64,000 nt of DNA from Caldilineaceae bacterium (GTDB taxonomy: Bacteria; Chloroflexota; Anaerolineae; Caldilineales; Caldilineaceae), in assembly GCA_019637645.1 (NCBI GenBank), contig JAHBVH010000008.1:80940-144939 (forward strand), given 5' to 3'. The notes beneath the pieces were generated by a model. That model had not been told where the DNA came from. It searched no databases and saw only the letters and a list, made by a program, of their open reading frames with translations. Of this stretch, positions 34,125 through 43,300 are shown in pieces (the stretch's first letter is position 1; each line of letters begins with the position of its first letter). Position numbers and translations under genes: made by a program.

Positions 34125-35702
34125 CTAGCTATCCTGACGGGTCATCTGCTGTAATTTAAGCACCACAAATTCGGCTGGCTTGAGCGGGGCAAAGCCAACC
34201 ATGATGTTGACAATGCCACGATCGATATCGCTCTGCGTGGTCGTCTCTTTGTCGCATTTGACAAAGAAAGCCTCACGCGGGCTTGTGCCTTGGAAGGCCC
34301 CTTGGCGGAAGAGATCTTGGAGAAAAGTGCCGATATTGAGGCGAATCTGCGCCCATAGCGGTTCATCGTTCGGCTCAAAGACCACCCATTGGGTACCCCG
34401 GTAGAGGCTTTCTTCGATGAAGAGGGCCAAGCGGCGCACGGAGACATATTTCCACTCCGAACCAAGTCGATCCGCACCGGCCAAGGTGCGGGCACCCCAG
34501 AGGACATGCCCATAGACCGGAAAGGTGCGCAAGCAATTGAGCGCTAGGGGGTTGAGTCGGCCATTTTCACCATCGGTCATCTTGTAGGCGAGTTCACGCA
34601 CACCAACCAAGGCTGCTTCGATGCCAGCCGGTGCTTTCCAGACGCCCCGCTGCGCATCGGTGCGGGCAAAGACCCCGGCCACGGCTCCACCGGGGACAAA
34701 GGTATCGGTGCGATTTTCTTTGAGCGGATCGGCCAGTTGTAGGCGGGGGAAATAGGCCGCCACATTGGTCGCCAGGTCGGTGCCAAGCGCAGCACGCAGC
34801 GCATTGATCCCTGCTTCGGCTTGGGCAATCGTATTCCAGCCCACAAGCGGATCGACGATCAGGAGGGCGCGGCGGGCTTTGCAATAGCGCGCCGCCGCCG
34901 CGAGCGTGGTGTCCCCAACATCTTGGGTACGCGTCAGCGGGGGGATGCAGAGTAAGTTGAAGAGGTCGGTTTTGTCCAGCGCCCAGAGCCCTTGGCGTAC
35001 ATCGGCCAGCGCATTGGCGGCAATATCGTTGTCGGTTAGCGCATTCCCATTCCCACCACCAATGGCTTCTACCGGGATGGGACGGCCATTCCCCGCGTTC
35101 AAGGGCGTTGCATCGGGCCGTGCCGCAGGAGCCACACCCTGGACATCCATGAAGAGCGATGCTTGTTCTAGCACCTTGCTGACAAAGCGGGGCGAAGCGG
35201 GATCAGACGAAAGATTGAGGAATTCCTCACTGGCAATCACGACATTGCCATCCGGGTCCACTTCTTCTAGGCGCAGGTTAAAGAGGGTGTCATCCCGTTC
35301 CGCAGCCGGTCGATCGCGATCTTTGGTGTTGTGATCAACAATCGCCTGGAGGTTGCCACCCCATTCGCCAGGACTGGCCGCCACCAAGGTGAGCGATTCT
35401 GCTCCGGCTGGCAAGGTCAAGGTCGCCGCCGTCGCGCCATTGGCCACCCGCACAATCACGGCATCACTGCCGCCGTGGAGAAAATAGTGTTGCACTGCAT
35501 AACTCAGGGTACTCTCTGACCAAAGACCGCCAAAGAGCCGGTCGTAGTCGGCAAAGCTTTGAATACGAATGGGATCGTTCACCGGCCCCCGCAAGGCGCG
35601 GCCCAGAAAAGCCGTGATCGAAGTGGCAACGCCGGTGATCGTACGGACGCCACTCGGTATTTCTTCAAGATAGACCCCTGGATAGGTAAGCGTGACGGGC
35701 AT
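34125..35702 (-). CDS. Contractile tail sheath protein
   Basis: The ATG giving MPVTLTYPGVYLEEIPSGVRT (525 aa) is chosen for its GGGAG site and the conserved N-terminal YPGVYLEE motif; upstream codons are not conserved-looking. Further sheath hallmarks are FADYDRLFGGLW, LLIVDPLVGW, and the C-terminal NCLRTFPVYGHVLWGARTLAG, SEWKYVSVRRLALFIEESLYRGTQWVVFEPNDEPLW and the terminal strand FAPLKPAEFVVLKLQQM, which donates to the neighbouring subunit. It is the first structural gene of the eCIS operon, and the only sheath gene; Afp/PVC have three. Confidence 0.96.
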   Translation of the reverse strand: MPVTLTYPGVYLEEIPSGVRTITGVATSITAFLGRALRGPVNDPIRIQSFADYDRLFGGLWSESTLSYAVQHYFLHGGSDAVIVRVANGATAATLTLPAGAESLTLVAASPGEWGGNLQAIVDHNTKDRDRPAAERDDTLFNLRLEEVDPDGNVVIASEEFLNLSSDPASPRFVSKVLEQASLFMDVQGVAPAARPDATPLNAGNGRPIPVEAIGGGNGNALTDNDIAANALADVRQGLWALDKTDLFNLLCIPPLTRTQDVGDTTLAAAARYCKARRALLIVDPLVGWNTIAQAEAGINALRAALGTDLATNVAAYFPRLQLADPLKENRTDTFVPGGAVAGVFARTDAQRGVWKAPAGIEAALVGVRELAYKMTDGENGRLNPLALNCLRTFPVYGHVLWGARTLAGADRLGSEWKYVSVRRLALFIEESLYRGTQWVVFEPNDEPLWAQIRLNIGTFLQDLFRQGAFQGTSPREAFFVKCDKETTTQSDIDRGIVNIMVGFAPLKPAEFVVLKLQQMTRQDS

Positions 35703-36069
35703 GAAACTTCTCCCTTCTGGTAGGCAGACGACCAAGCAAATAAGCCACATGAGCTGATGCGTAACATGGCGACCAACCTCAAAGTCAATAGGGATGATCA
35801 GGGCAGTGCCGTTGCTCACAAAGAGCACTGTCGGGAATTGCTTCTAGGAAGATCAACGGGAAGTTGGCAGAAATTCCAGCATGGCGAATAGCTGATTTTG
35901 TCTGCTTATTTTTTTGGGGGGGGGCGACACCTGCCTGGTCATCTACCCAGAATGAGGACTTATGCAATCAGGAATAACCGGAGCGGATCATAACCGGAGC
36001 GGATAGAAAGACGTAGGGGACATTAGCGGGCGTACAAGCACGCGCGCGGTGTTGCCAGCCCAACCGAGG
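35703..36069. other. Leader region of the eCIS structural genes
   Basis: This 367-bp gap lies upstream of the sheath gene. It contains a run of T followed by nine or more G (about 35909-35924) and two 15-bp direct repeats (35974-36004). I find no convincing -35/-10 pair on the minus strand, although a TTGACT near 35790 (minus) could be part of one. The promoter of the structural genes is expected here. Confidence 0.5.
35974..36004. promoter_or_regulatory. Two 15-bp direct repeats, possible operator
   Basis: ATAACCGGAGCGGAT occurs at 35974-35988 and again at 35990-36004. The repeats are one base apart (16-bp period) and lie between the HTH regulator gene and the sheath gene. The spacing suggests tandem protein binding sites, but this is inferred. 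Confidence 0.45.
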
Positions 36070-36546
36070 TTATTCATAGCGGAAGCGCACACGCGCCGCC
36101 ACCAATGTCAATAATTTGGAACTAGACCGCCGCGGGCCATAGACACCGGTTTCCCATTCGCTAACGGTGGGCTGGCGCACGCCCAACTCGCGGGCAAACT
36201 CGGCTTGGGTAAGCCTCATGTGGTAGCGCAGCGCCTTAACCAGATTCGCGTCCCACACCACAAGATCGCCCTGCCGTTGAACATGGTAGACCTTCCCTGG
36301 TTTGTAAAAGGTGATCTGCCCCTGGTCTAAATCAATTTGTGCGGTACGATAACCGGCCTGGATCCAAGCTGTGGCCTGGACTGCGCCCTTGCGCCGATTG
36401 CTCCACCACGCGCGCTGGGTACGTGCCGTCATCGGCAGCCGTGAACCGATTAGTTGTTCGATCTCCTCAAGCGTAAGCGTGATTTGATCGGCCTCATGCA
36501 GATGAAGATGCTCATAGAGTCGTTGATATTTGTGGCTTGGCATCAT
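36070..36546 (-). CDS. DUF7662-like plus XRE-type HTH regulator
   Basis: The protein is 158 aa. Residues ~5-80 (YQRLYEHL, ITLTLEEIEQLIGSRLPMTARTQRAWWSN, QATAWIQAGYRTAQIDL) match a small domain known as DUF7662. Residues ~98-150 are a helix-turn-helix of the XRE/Cro type (LRYHMRLTQAEFARELGVRQPTVSEWETG). Two Met codons open the frame, neither with a good ribosome binding site. It lies upstream of, and in the same direction as, the sheath gene, so it is a candidate regulator of the eCIS; direct repeats lie in between. Co-regulation is inferred from position only. Confidence 0.82.
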   Translation of the reverse strand: MMPSHKYQRLYEHLHLHEADQITLTLEEIEQLIGSRLPMTARTQRAWWSNRRKGAVQATAWIQAGYRTAQIDLDQGQITFYKPGKVYHVQRQGDLVVWDANLVKALRYHMRLTQAEFARELGVRQPTVSEWETGVYGPRRSSSKLLTLVAARVRFRYE

Positions 36547-36728
36547 ACAATTGCTCGTTGTTAACTATGGCTTTTAATGTAATGGTAGTCGGCAAAACGT
36601 TGTGTCCAGACATTGGCGATAACGTCCCAAATACCCTTTTCCCTGCAGCAAATTGTACAGCATTCCCAATAACTCTACAATTCAGCTAGGGGAAGGGTGG
36701 CAGGCGCAATAAGCGAAACCCCTCGAGT

Positions 36729-36756
36729 TTGTGCTTAGTCGACGATGCTGTACAAT
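36729..36756 (+). promoter_or_regulatory. Probable promoter of the acyl-CoA dehydrogenase gene
   Basis: TTGTGC (36729-36734) and TACAAT (36751-36756) are 16 nt apart, about 54 nt before the start codon at 36810. Confidence 0.55.
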
Positions 36757-36809
36757 AAAATGCATTGGCCTTTAGATCTGCGTAAAGCCTAAGCCGAAAG
36801 CACAAGCCG

Positions 36810-37967
36810 ATGAGTCTTCAACCTAATGCCGATGAACTACGCTTTCATGTGCGCCGTTTATGTGCCGCTTTCCCTGGCACCTACTGGCAAGAGATGGACG
36901 CGGCCCACGCGTATCCGGCGGCATTCGTCCAAGCCATGACCACAGCAGGCTATCTAGCCGCGCTCATCCCCGAAGAATATGGCGGCGGCGGGAGCACCTT
37001 GACGGAGGCTTCGGTGATCTTGGAAGAGATCAACCGCAGTGGGGGTAACGCCGCGGCTTGTCATGCCCAGATGTATATCATGGGAACGCTGCTGCGCTAT
37101 GGCTCGGCGGCCCAGAAAGAAGCGTATCTGCCCCAGATTGCCACCGGTGCCGTGCGGCTGCAAGCCTTTGGGGTGACCGAACCCGACGCCGGCAGCGACA
37201 CCACGCGGATTCGGACCAACGCCGTGCGGCAAGGCGATCACTATGTAATCAACGGCCAAAAGATCTGGACCTCGCGCGTGGCCTACTCGGATCTTCTTTT
37301 ATTGCTCGCGCGCACAACCCCGCTCGCGCAGGTGGCAAAACGTACCGAAGGACTTTCGATTTTTCTGGTTGATTTGCGCGAAGCCATTGGCCATGGCGTG
37401 ACGATTCAACCCATCCCCACCATGATCAACCACCATACAGCGCAACTCTTCTTGGATAATCTCGTGGTGCCGGTAGAGAATCGGATTGGGGAGGAGGGCA
37501 AGGGGTTCCGCTATTTGTTGGATGGTCTCAATGCCGAGCGTATTCTCATTGCGGCTGAATCGGTGGGCGATGGCTATTGGTTCATGGAACGGGCGACGGC
37601 CTATGCCAAAGAACGCGTCGTCTTTGATCGCCCCATTGGACAAAATCAGGGAATTCAATTCCCATTGGCCCGCGCCTATGTCAATCTGCGGGCCGCGGAT
37701 CTCATGCGTTTTGACGCGGCGGCTCGCTTTGATGCCAACCAGCCTTGCGGGGCCGAAGCCAATATGGCTAAGCTGCTTGCTGCCGACGCGGCTTGGGAAG
37801 CCGCCAATGCAACCATGCAGACCTATGGCGGCTTTGCCTTTGCCAGCGAATATGACATTGAACGCAAATTCCGTGAAACGCGTCTGTACCAAGTCGCGCC
37901 GGTTTCCACCAACCTGATCCTCTCCTATATCGCCCAGCAGGTGTTGGGGTTGCCAAGAGCCTATTAG
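36810..37967 (+). CDS. Acyl-CoA dehydrogenase family protein
   Basis: The 385-aa flavoprotein has the family layout: helical N-terminus, FAD/substrate motif TEPDAGSDTTRI (about 134-145), NGQKIWTSRV, and the C-terminal helical domain with FDRPIGQNQGIQFPLA and QTYGGFAFASEYDIERKFRETRLYQ. The usual IxEGTxxxQ segment carrying the catalytic Glu is replaced by VAPVSTNLILSYI, a variant found in a distinct subfamily. It should oxidise an acyl-CoA (or related thioester), but the substrate is open. The stop codon overlaps that of the convergent corA gene. Confidence 0.9.
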   Translation: MSLQPNADELRFHVRRLCAAFPGTYWQEMDAAHAYPAAFVQAMTTAGYLAALIPEEYGGGGSTLTEASVILEEINRSGGNAAACHAQMYIMGTLLRYGSAAQKEAYLPQIATGAVRLQAFGVTEPDAGSDTTRIRTNAVRQGDHYVINGQKIWTSRVAYSDLLLLLARTTPLAQVAKRTEGLSIFLVDLREAIGHGVTIQPIPTMINHHTAQLFLDNLVVPVENRIGEEGKGFRYLLDGLNAERILIAAESVGDGYWFMERATAYAKERVVFDRPIGQNQGIQFPLARAYVNLRAADLMRFDAAARFDANQPCGAEANMAKLLAADAAWEAANATMQTYGGFAFASEYDIERKFRETRLYQVAPVSTNLILSYIAQQVLGLPRAY

Positions 37968-38950
37968 AGCCAACCCCGGCGGCGAAAGAAGTAGACCATG
38001 CTGCCGCCCACCAACAGAAACGAGAGCCAGACCAGCGGATAGGCCCACGGCTGATCGATTTCCGGCATGAAGGTAAAGTTCATCCCATAGACGCCAGCGA
38101 TAAAGCTCAGGGGAATGAAGATGGTCGAGATCATGGTCAAGACCTTCATCGTTTCGTTGATGCGGTTGTTAACCAAGGCAAAATGGGTCTCGATGGTGCT
38201 GCTCGAGAGTTCACGCATGCTATTCGCTAGATCGCTCAGGCGTACCAAATGATCATGGGCGTCCTGGAAGTAGAGCCGTGCCTCGGCAGGCACCACACTA
38301 TAGTTGTTATGGGACAACTTGTAGAGTAATTCGCGTTGGGGTGTCAGGATGCGATTCAAGCGGAGTGAACTGCTCTTGGCGGTGAGAATATCATTCAGCA
38401 GCCGCTCTTCTTCCTGCCGCCGCTGTGGGCTGCGGAAGATCTGATCGCCCAATAATTCCAGCCGCTCCTCAAAGTGATCGATCATGGGCGTGTATGTATC
38501 GATCTGGCGATCGATCAGTTCATAAAGCAAAAAGGCTGGTCCTTTAGACAACCCCTTCTGCTGTTCACAGACGGCTTCCCAAAGGCGATCAATCGAAGGG
38601 CGCGGCTCGTCGTGGAGGGTGATCAGGTAATTGGCCCCTAAAAAGACATCGACTTCGTCGGTATGAATATCCATCGGCTCGTCACCGAGGTTGACGGTAT
38701 GAAAGACAACATAGAGATAATTGCCGTAGTCATCCACTTTGGGGACGTGGCTATCGTTGATCGCGTCTTCCACCGCCAAAGGATGAAAATGATACAATTG
38801 GCGTAGGACCAAGCTGCTCTCTTCTTCGGTTGGGGATTGGAGATCGATCCAGAGGCGCGCTTGGTTGTCGCGAATGGCATTCGCCAGTTGATCCTGGGCC
38901 AGGTCGGCCAAAATGGTGCCACTCCGGTGGCGATAAACAGTACGAATCAT
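37964..38950 (-). CDS. corA: CorA-family magnesium/cobalt transporter
   Basis: This 328-aa membrane protein carries the signature GMNF at the end of the first transmembrane helix (about residue 289) and a second helix with a basic C-terminus (YFFRRRGWL). A long cytoplasmic N-terminal domain (acidic, DAINDSHVPKVDDYGNYLYVV; ENAI-like helices) is the CorA funnel. It forms pentameric Mg2+/Co2+ channels. The gene is convergent with the acyl-CoA dehydrogenase gene, and their stop codons overlap within 4 nt. It is divergent from the RNase D gene. Confidence 0.95.
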   Translation of the reverse strand: MIRTVYRHRSGTILADLAQDQLANAIRDNQARLWIDLQSPTEEESSLVLRQLYHFHPLAVEDAINDSHVPKVDDYGNYLYVVFHTVNLGDEPMDIHTDEVDVFLGANYLITLHDEPRPSIDRLWEAVCEQQKGLSKGPAFLLYELIDRQIDTYTPMIDHFEERLELLGDQIFRSPQRRQEEERLLNDILTAKSSSLRLNRILTPQRELLYKLSHNNYSVVPAEARLYFQDAHDHLVRLSDLANSMRELSSSTIETHFALVNNRINETMKVLTMISTIFIPLSFIAGVYGMNFTFMPEIDQPWAYPLVWLSFLLVGGSMVYFFRRRGWL

Positions 38951-39038
38951 ACGATTAGCTTACCCCAGATACGAGAGATGATAGAAATGCTCGACAGCCC
39001 GATCCAAGCGAAAAAGGGGTACGAAACTCCGTTCCTGC

Positions 39039-39067
39039 TTGACACAATTGCCGAGAAACAGTACCAT
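39039..39067 (+). promoter_or_regulatory. Sigma-70-like promoter of the RNase D gene
   Basis: TTGACA (39039-39044) and TACCAT (39062-39067) are separated by 17 nt. A transcription start near 39074 would precede the TTG at 39085 and the ATG at 39118. Confidence 0.7.
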
Positions 39068-39117
39068 TTAGCCTAAATCCAGTTTTGTCGCTCAGTAGGA
39101 AGGCCGCTGAAAAGCCT

Positions 39118-40311
39118 ATGGTAAAAAAGCAGTATCCACGACCAACACCCTTGGGCGCGCCGGTGATGGTGAACACACCGGCAACCTTTGCCCAAATGAT
39201 CGCACAGTTACGGGAGCAGCCGATCGTGGGGGTGGATACCGAAAGCAACAGTCTCTTTCGTTACTATCCCAAAGTCTGTCTGATTCAATTAACGGCTTAC
39301 GTCGAGCCACGGCAGACAGATCCACGCAACACGATTGATTATCTCCTCGATCCCCTTGCGCTCAAAAATCTTAGTGCGCTGGCACCAATCTTACAGGATC
39401 CAGCCACCGAGGTGATCATGCATGCCGCCGAAAATGATATCATCCTGTTGCAGCGCGACTTTGGCTTTCAATTTGGCAATGTCTTTGACACCCAACTCGC
39501 GGCTCGGATTCTCGGCTGGAAACAAGTGGGGCTAGCCGCCATTTTGCAGGATCATTTTGGCGTGGCTAGCGACAAAAGTATGCAACGCACGGATTGGGGG
39601 CAGCGGCCCCTCAATGCCAAGCAGATCACCTATGCACAGCTTGATACCCATTTTCTGCCTGCCCTGCGTCTGCAACTCATCGAACAGCTCCAACAAGCCG
39701 AACGCTGGGAGGAGGCGCAAGAAGCGTTTGCCCTCCTTCGGCAAGTCAACTACCATGAGCCAGCAACGCGTACCTTTTGGCAAATGAAGAATGTCCGCGA
39801 GGTCCCCTTGGCCGCCACCAACGTTTTGGCTGCGCTGTGGCAATGGCGCGAAAACGAAGCCCAACGTTTAGATTGGCCGCCCTTTAAGGTGATGACGGAT
39901 GCCCAATTGGCCCAATTAGCCATCGCCCAGCCGCTCACTACAGAGGGGCTTGCCAGTCTGCCAGGGTTTAGTAGCAAGATCGCCAAGCAATATGGCCGGA
40001 GCCTGCTCCAAACGATTGGGCAGGGTCAGCAGCAGCCCCTGCCCGAGCTGCCCGAAGCCACCCTGCGCCCTGAGCAATTAGTGGCAAAACCGATCCAGAA
40101 TCGCTATGAAGCCTTACGCCATTGGCGCACCGAGGAGGCCGAAAAACGGGGCGTCCAACCCGACATTGTCTTTACCAACAGCACCCTGTTGACCATTGCC
40201 CAGGCTGTGCCTCAATCCGAAGCGGAAATGCTGACCATCCCAACGGTTGGTCCCTGGAAAGCCCGCACCTACGGCCCCGCCATCCTCGCGACCTTGCGCA
40301 AAGTCAAATAG
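39118..40311 (+). CDS. rnd: Ribonuclease D
   Basis: The protein is 397 aa from the ATG; a TTG at 39085 would add 11 residues. The DEDD 3'-5' exonuclease domain is complete: VGVDTES (first Asp and Glu), HAAENDI (middle Asp), and YAQLDTHFLP (YxxxD motif). DTQLAARILGW is a conserved helix. Downstream are one clear and one weaker HRDC domain (about 220-300 and 320-397; LASLPGFSSKIAKQYGRSLL, EMLTIPTVGPWKARTYG), the standard RNase D order. It trims tRNA and other stable RNA 3' ends. Confidence 0.95.
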   Translation: MVKKQYPRPTPLGAPVMVNTPATFAQMIAQLREQPIVGVDTESNSLFRYYPKVCLIQLTAYVEPRQTDPRNTIDYLLDPLALKNLSALAPILQDPATEVIMHAAENDIILLQRDFGFQFGNVFDTQLAARILGWKQVGLAAILQDHFGVASDKSMQRTDWGQRPLNAKQITYAQLDTHFLPALRLQLIEQLQQAERWEEAQEAFALLRQVNYHEPATRTFWQMKNVREVPLAATNVLAALWQWRENEAQRLDWPPFKVMTDAQLAQLAIAQPLTTEGLASLPGFSSKIAKQYGRSLLQTIGQGQQQPLPELPEATLRPEQLVAKPIQNRYEALRHWRTEEAEKRGVQPDIVFTNSTLLTIAQAVPQSEAEMLTIPTVGPWKARTYGPAILATLRKVK

Positions 40312-40341
40312 ATCAGAGACTGCGTCCGCCTGCGTCCCAAC

Positions 40342-40372
40342 GCGCTGACAGGTTTATCAAACCTGTCAGCGC
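40342..40372. repeat. Palindrome GCGCTGACAGGTTT family
   Basis: Perfect 14-bp arms (40342-40355, 40359-40372) have a 3-nt loop. It lies between the convergent RNase D and FAD/FeS oxidoreductase genes, where it may act as a bidirectional terminator. Confidence 0.85.
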
Positions 40373-40380
40373 TGACTCCT

Positions 40381-43300
40381 TTACGCCAGTGCTGCGGCCA
40401 GCGCTTCGGCCATGTGCAGTGGCTGGCGTTCGGCAAAATCATGGATCTGATGACGGCAACTGGTGCCACTGGCCACGATGATCGTATCCGGCGCCGCCGC
40501 GCGTACGGCTGGCATGAGGCGATCCTCGCCAATGCGTTGGCTCACTTCGTAGTGATCGCGCTCGTAGCCAAAGTCCCCAGCCATGCCACAGCAGCCACTG
40601 GCAATGACCTCCACCGTATAGCCCGCTGCTTTGAGCGCCACCACACTGGCATCGTTCCCCACCAGGGCTTTTTGGTGGCAATGGCCGTGCAAGAGCACCT
40701 TGCCCGGCTGATTGCGCCACACGGCTTGGAAGCGACTCGCCGCGATCGCACGCACCACAAATTCCTCAAAGGTAAAAGCATTGCCCGCCAGCAACTTGGC
40801 CCGCGCTTGATCGCTGGCCAAGTTCAGATATTCATCGCGTAGGGTCAGGATACAGCTAGGCTCAATGCCCACAATCGGTATCCCTTGGGCGGCATAGGGC
40901 GCCAAGAGTGCCACGTTGTGATCCACCCACGGTTTGGCCTTATCGGCCTGCCCGCCAGTGATCAATGGTCGGCCACAGCATTTACGCCCTGTAGCGAGAT
41001 GGACATCATAGCCAGCCGCGGCCAAAACCAGCGCCGCGGCCTCGCCGATCTGGGTTTCATTGTAATTGGTCCAGGTATCGTGGAAGAGGACGACGGGACC
41101 ATTGGGCGCTTCGCCGGTGGGTTTGGGGCCAGCCGTGGCAAACCATTGGGCAAAGCTTTGGTTGGCGTAGCGGGGCAGATCGCGCGCCGGGTGCACACCG
41201 ATCTTGCTCAACACCCGTTTGGCTGCCGAACTCCCCATGCCCCAGTTGACCAGATCAATGACCGGTGCGGGGAGCTTAAAGAGCAGTTCATTCAACGTGG
41301 GCAGCCACCCCATCATGCGGTTAAAGAGGGGCAACCCATTATGTTGGTAGTAGTGGACCAAATATTCGGCCTTGATCTTCGCCATATCGACAGCCGAGGG
41401 GCACTCACTCTTGCAAGCCTTACAGCCCAAGCAGAGATCCATCACCCCGTATAGGTCAGGCGAGAAGAGTTCATCGGGCGGAATGCGACCGGCCATGGCA
41501 TTGCGCAGGGCATTGGCGCGCGCACGCGTCGTGTCGTGCTCATCGCGCGTGGCCATATAGCTGGGACACATCGTGCCAGCCCCCAGTTTGCGACAGACCC
41601 CCGCGCCATTACACATCTCAATGGCCGGTGCATAGCCGCCGTCGGAACCCCAGTCAAAGACCGTCTTTAACTCAATGGTTTGATAGGTTGGCCCCATGCG
41701 CAGGTTTTCGACCGGCGAGGGCGTATCGACGATCTTGCCGGGATTGAGCAGATTCTGCGGATCAAAGATCCGTTTGGTCTCTTGCATGGCGCCAAAGAGG
41801 GTGGGCCCAAAGAGCCGTGGGTTGTAGATACTGCGTGCCAACCCATCGCCGTGTTCCCCACTCATGACACCGCTGTATTCCACTGCAAGATCGGCGGCAA
41901 ATTCACCCACGGCGCGCAGGCGACCGATATCGTGGCCGCTCTTCATGTTGAGGAGTGGGCGTACATGCAAACAACCCGCCGAGGCATGGGCATAGACGGC
42001 TACTTCGCCAATGTCATTCTCGACCATACAATAGTCCAAGATGCGCCGCAGATAGTCGGCTAGCTGTTCTTGGGGCACGCTAACATCTTCAATGCCCGTC
42101 ACCGGCTTGTGATCACCGCGGCGGCTCATCAGAATATTGAGCCCTGCCTTGCGGACGGTCCAGACATCATTGACTCGCGCCGAGTCGAGCACGCGCACGA
42201 CCTTGCCCTTCCAGCCGCGTTTGCGCAGGTGTTGTTCCAAATGTTCGATCTTACCGATCAGCTCTTTTTCGCTCTCGCCATAAAATTCGGTGAGGAGGAC
42301 CGCAGCCGGGTCGCCATCGACAAAGTGAATCTTTTTGGCCCATTCGGGCTGGGCGCGGGCTAACCCTAGCAGCTGCCGATCCAGCAGCTCAGAGGCACTG
42401 GGGTCGGTTTCCAGAATATCGGGAATCGAGGCACAGGCATCGACCACATTGTCATAATGTACCACAGCGAGCGCCGTCTTGGTCGGCTTGTCCACCAAGC
42501 TGAGCTTGACATCGGTCATAATGCCGAGCGTCCCCTCGCTGCCGGTGAGCAGTTGCACCACATTAAAGCGGTCAATGCGTTTGGGGTCCGCCAAGGGGGG
42601 CCGGAAGCGGGTATCAAAGCTCAGCTTGCTCCGCTCTTCGGGGGGGAGCAACGACGCCGCCAGCCGATCCAGGTTATAGCCCGAAGCCCGCCGCCAATGT
42701 TTCGGCCAGCGCGACAAGATATCGGGCATGATGCGTTCCAGCAATTGCGGCACCTCGCGATAGATGCGGCCTTCGAGCGTCTCGCTGCGCCCTTTGGCCG
42801 CCAAGGCTGTTGCCTCGACCGGACTAAAATAGGCAGTAGAGCCATCGGCCAAGATCGTGTGCGCCGCGATCACGTTGTCGGCCATCATGCCATAGAGAAT
42901 GCTGTGGCTGCCCGTGGCATTATTGCCCACACTACCGCCAACCGTGGCGCGGTCGGCGCTGGCTGGGTCCGGCCCTAACATCAACTTGTGGGCCCCCAAC
43001 TGGCGGTTGAGCACAGCCACGCTCACCCCTGGTTGGGCTGTCACCGTCTTCGCCGCTGGATCGACTTCGACAACGGTATTCATGTATTTGCTAAAGTCGA
43101 TGATAATCGCCGCGCCAATCGCTTGCCCCGCCAAGGAACTCCCACTCCCGCGCGGCAACACCGGCACTTGATGACGGGCCGCGATCTCCACCGTGGCCTG
43201 GACATCCTCGGCATCCTTCGGGATCACTACCCCAACCGGTTGGATCTGGTAGAGGCTGGCATCGGTGCTATACAACATGCGCGTATTCTGATCAAAGCGC

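Noticed and set aside
35703..35828. N-terminal extension of the sheath protein
   Set aside because: The conserved sheath N-terminus begins at the ATG at 35702, which has a GGGAG site; the 42 residues upstream are not sheath-like.
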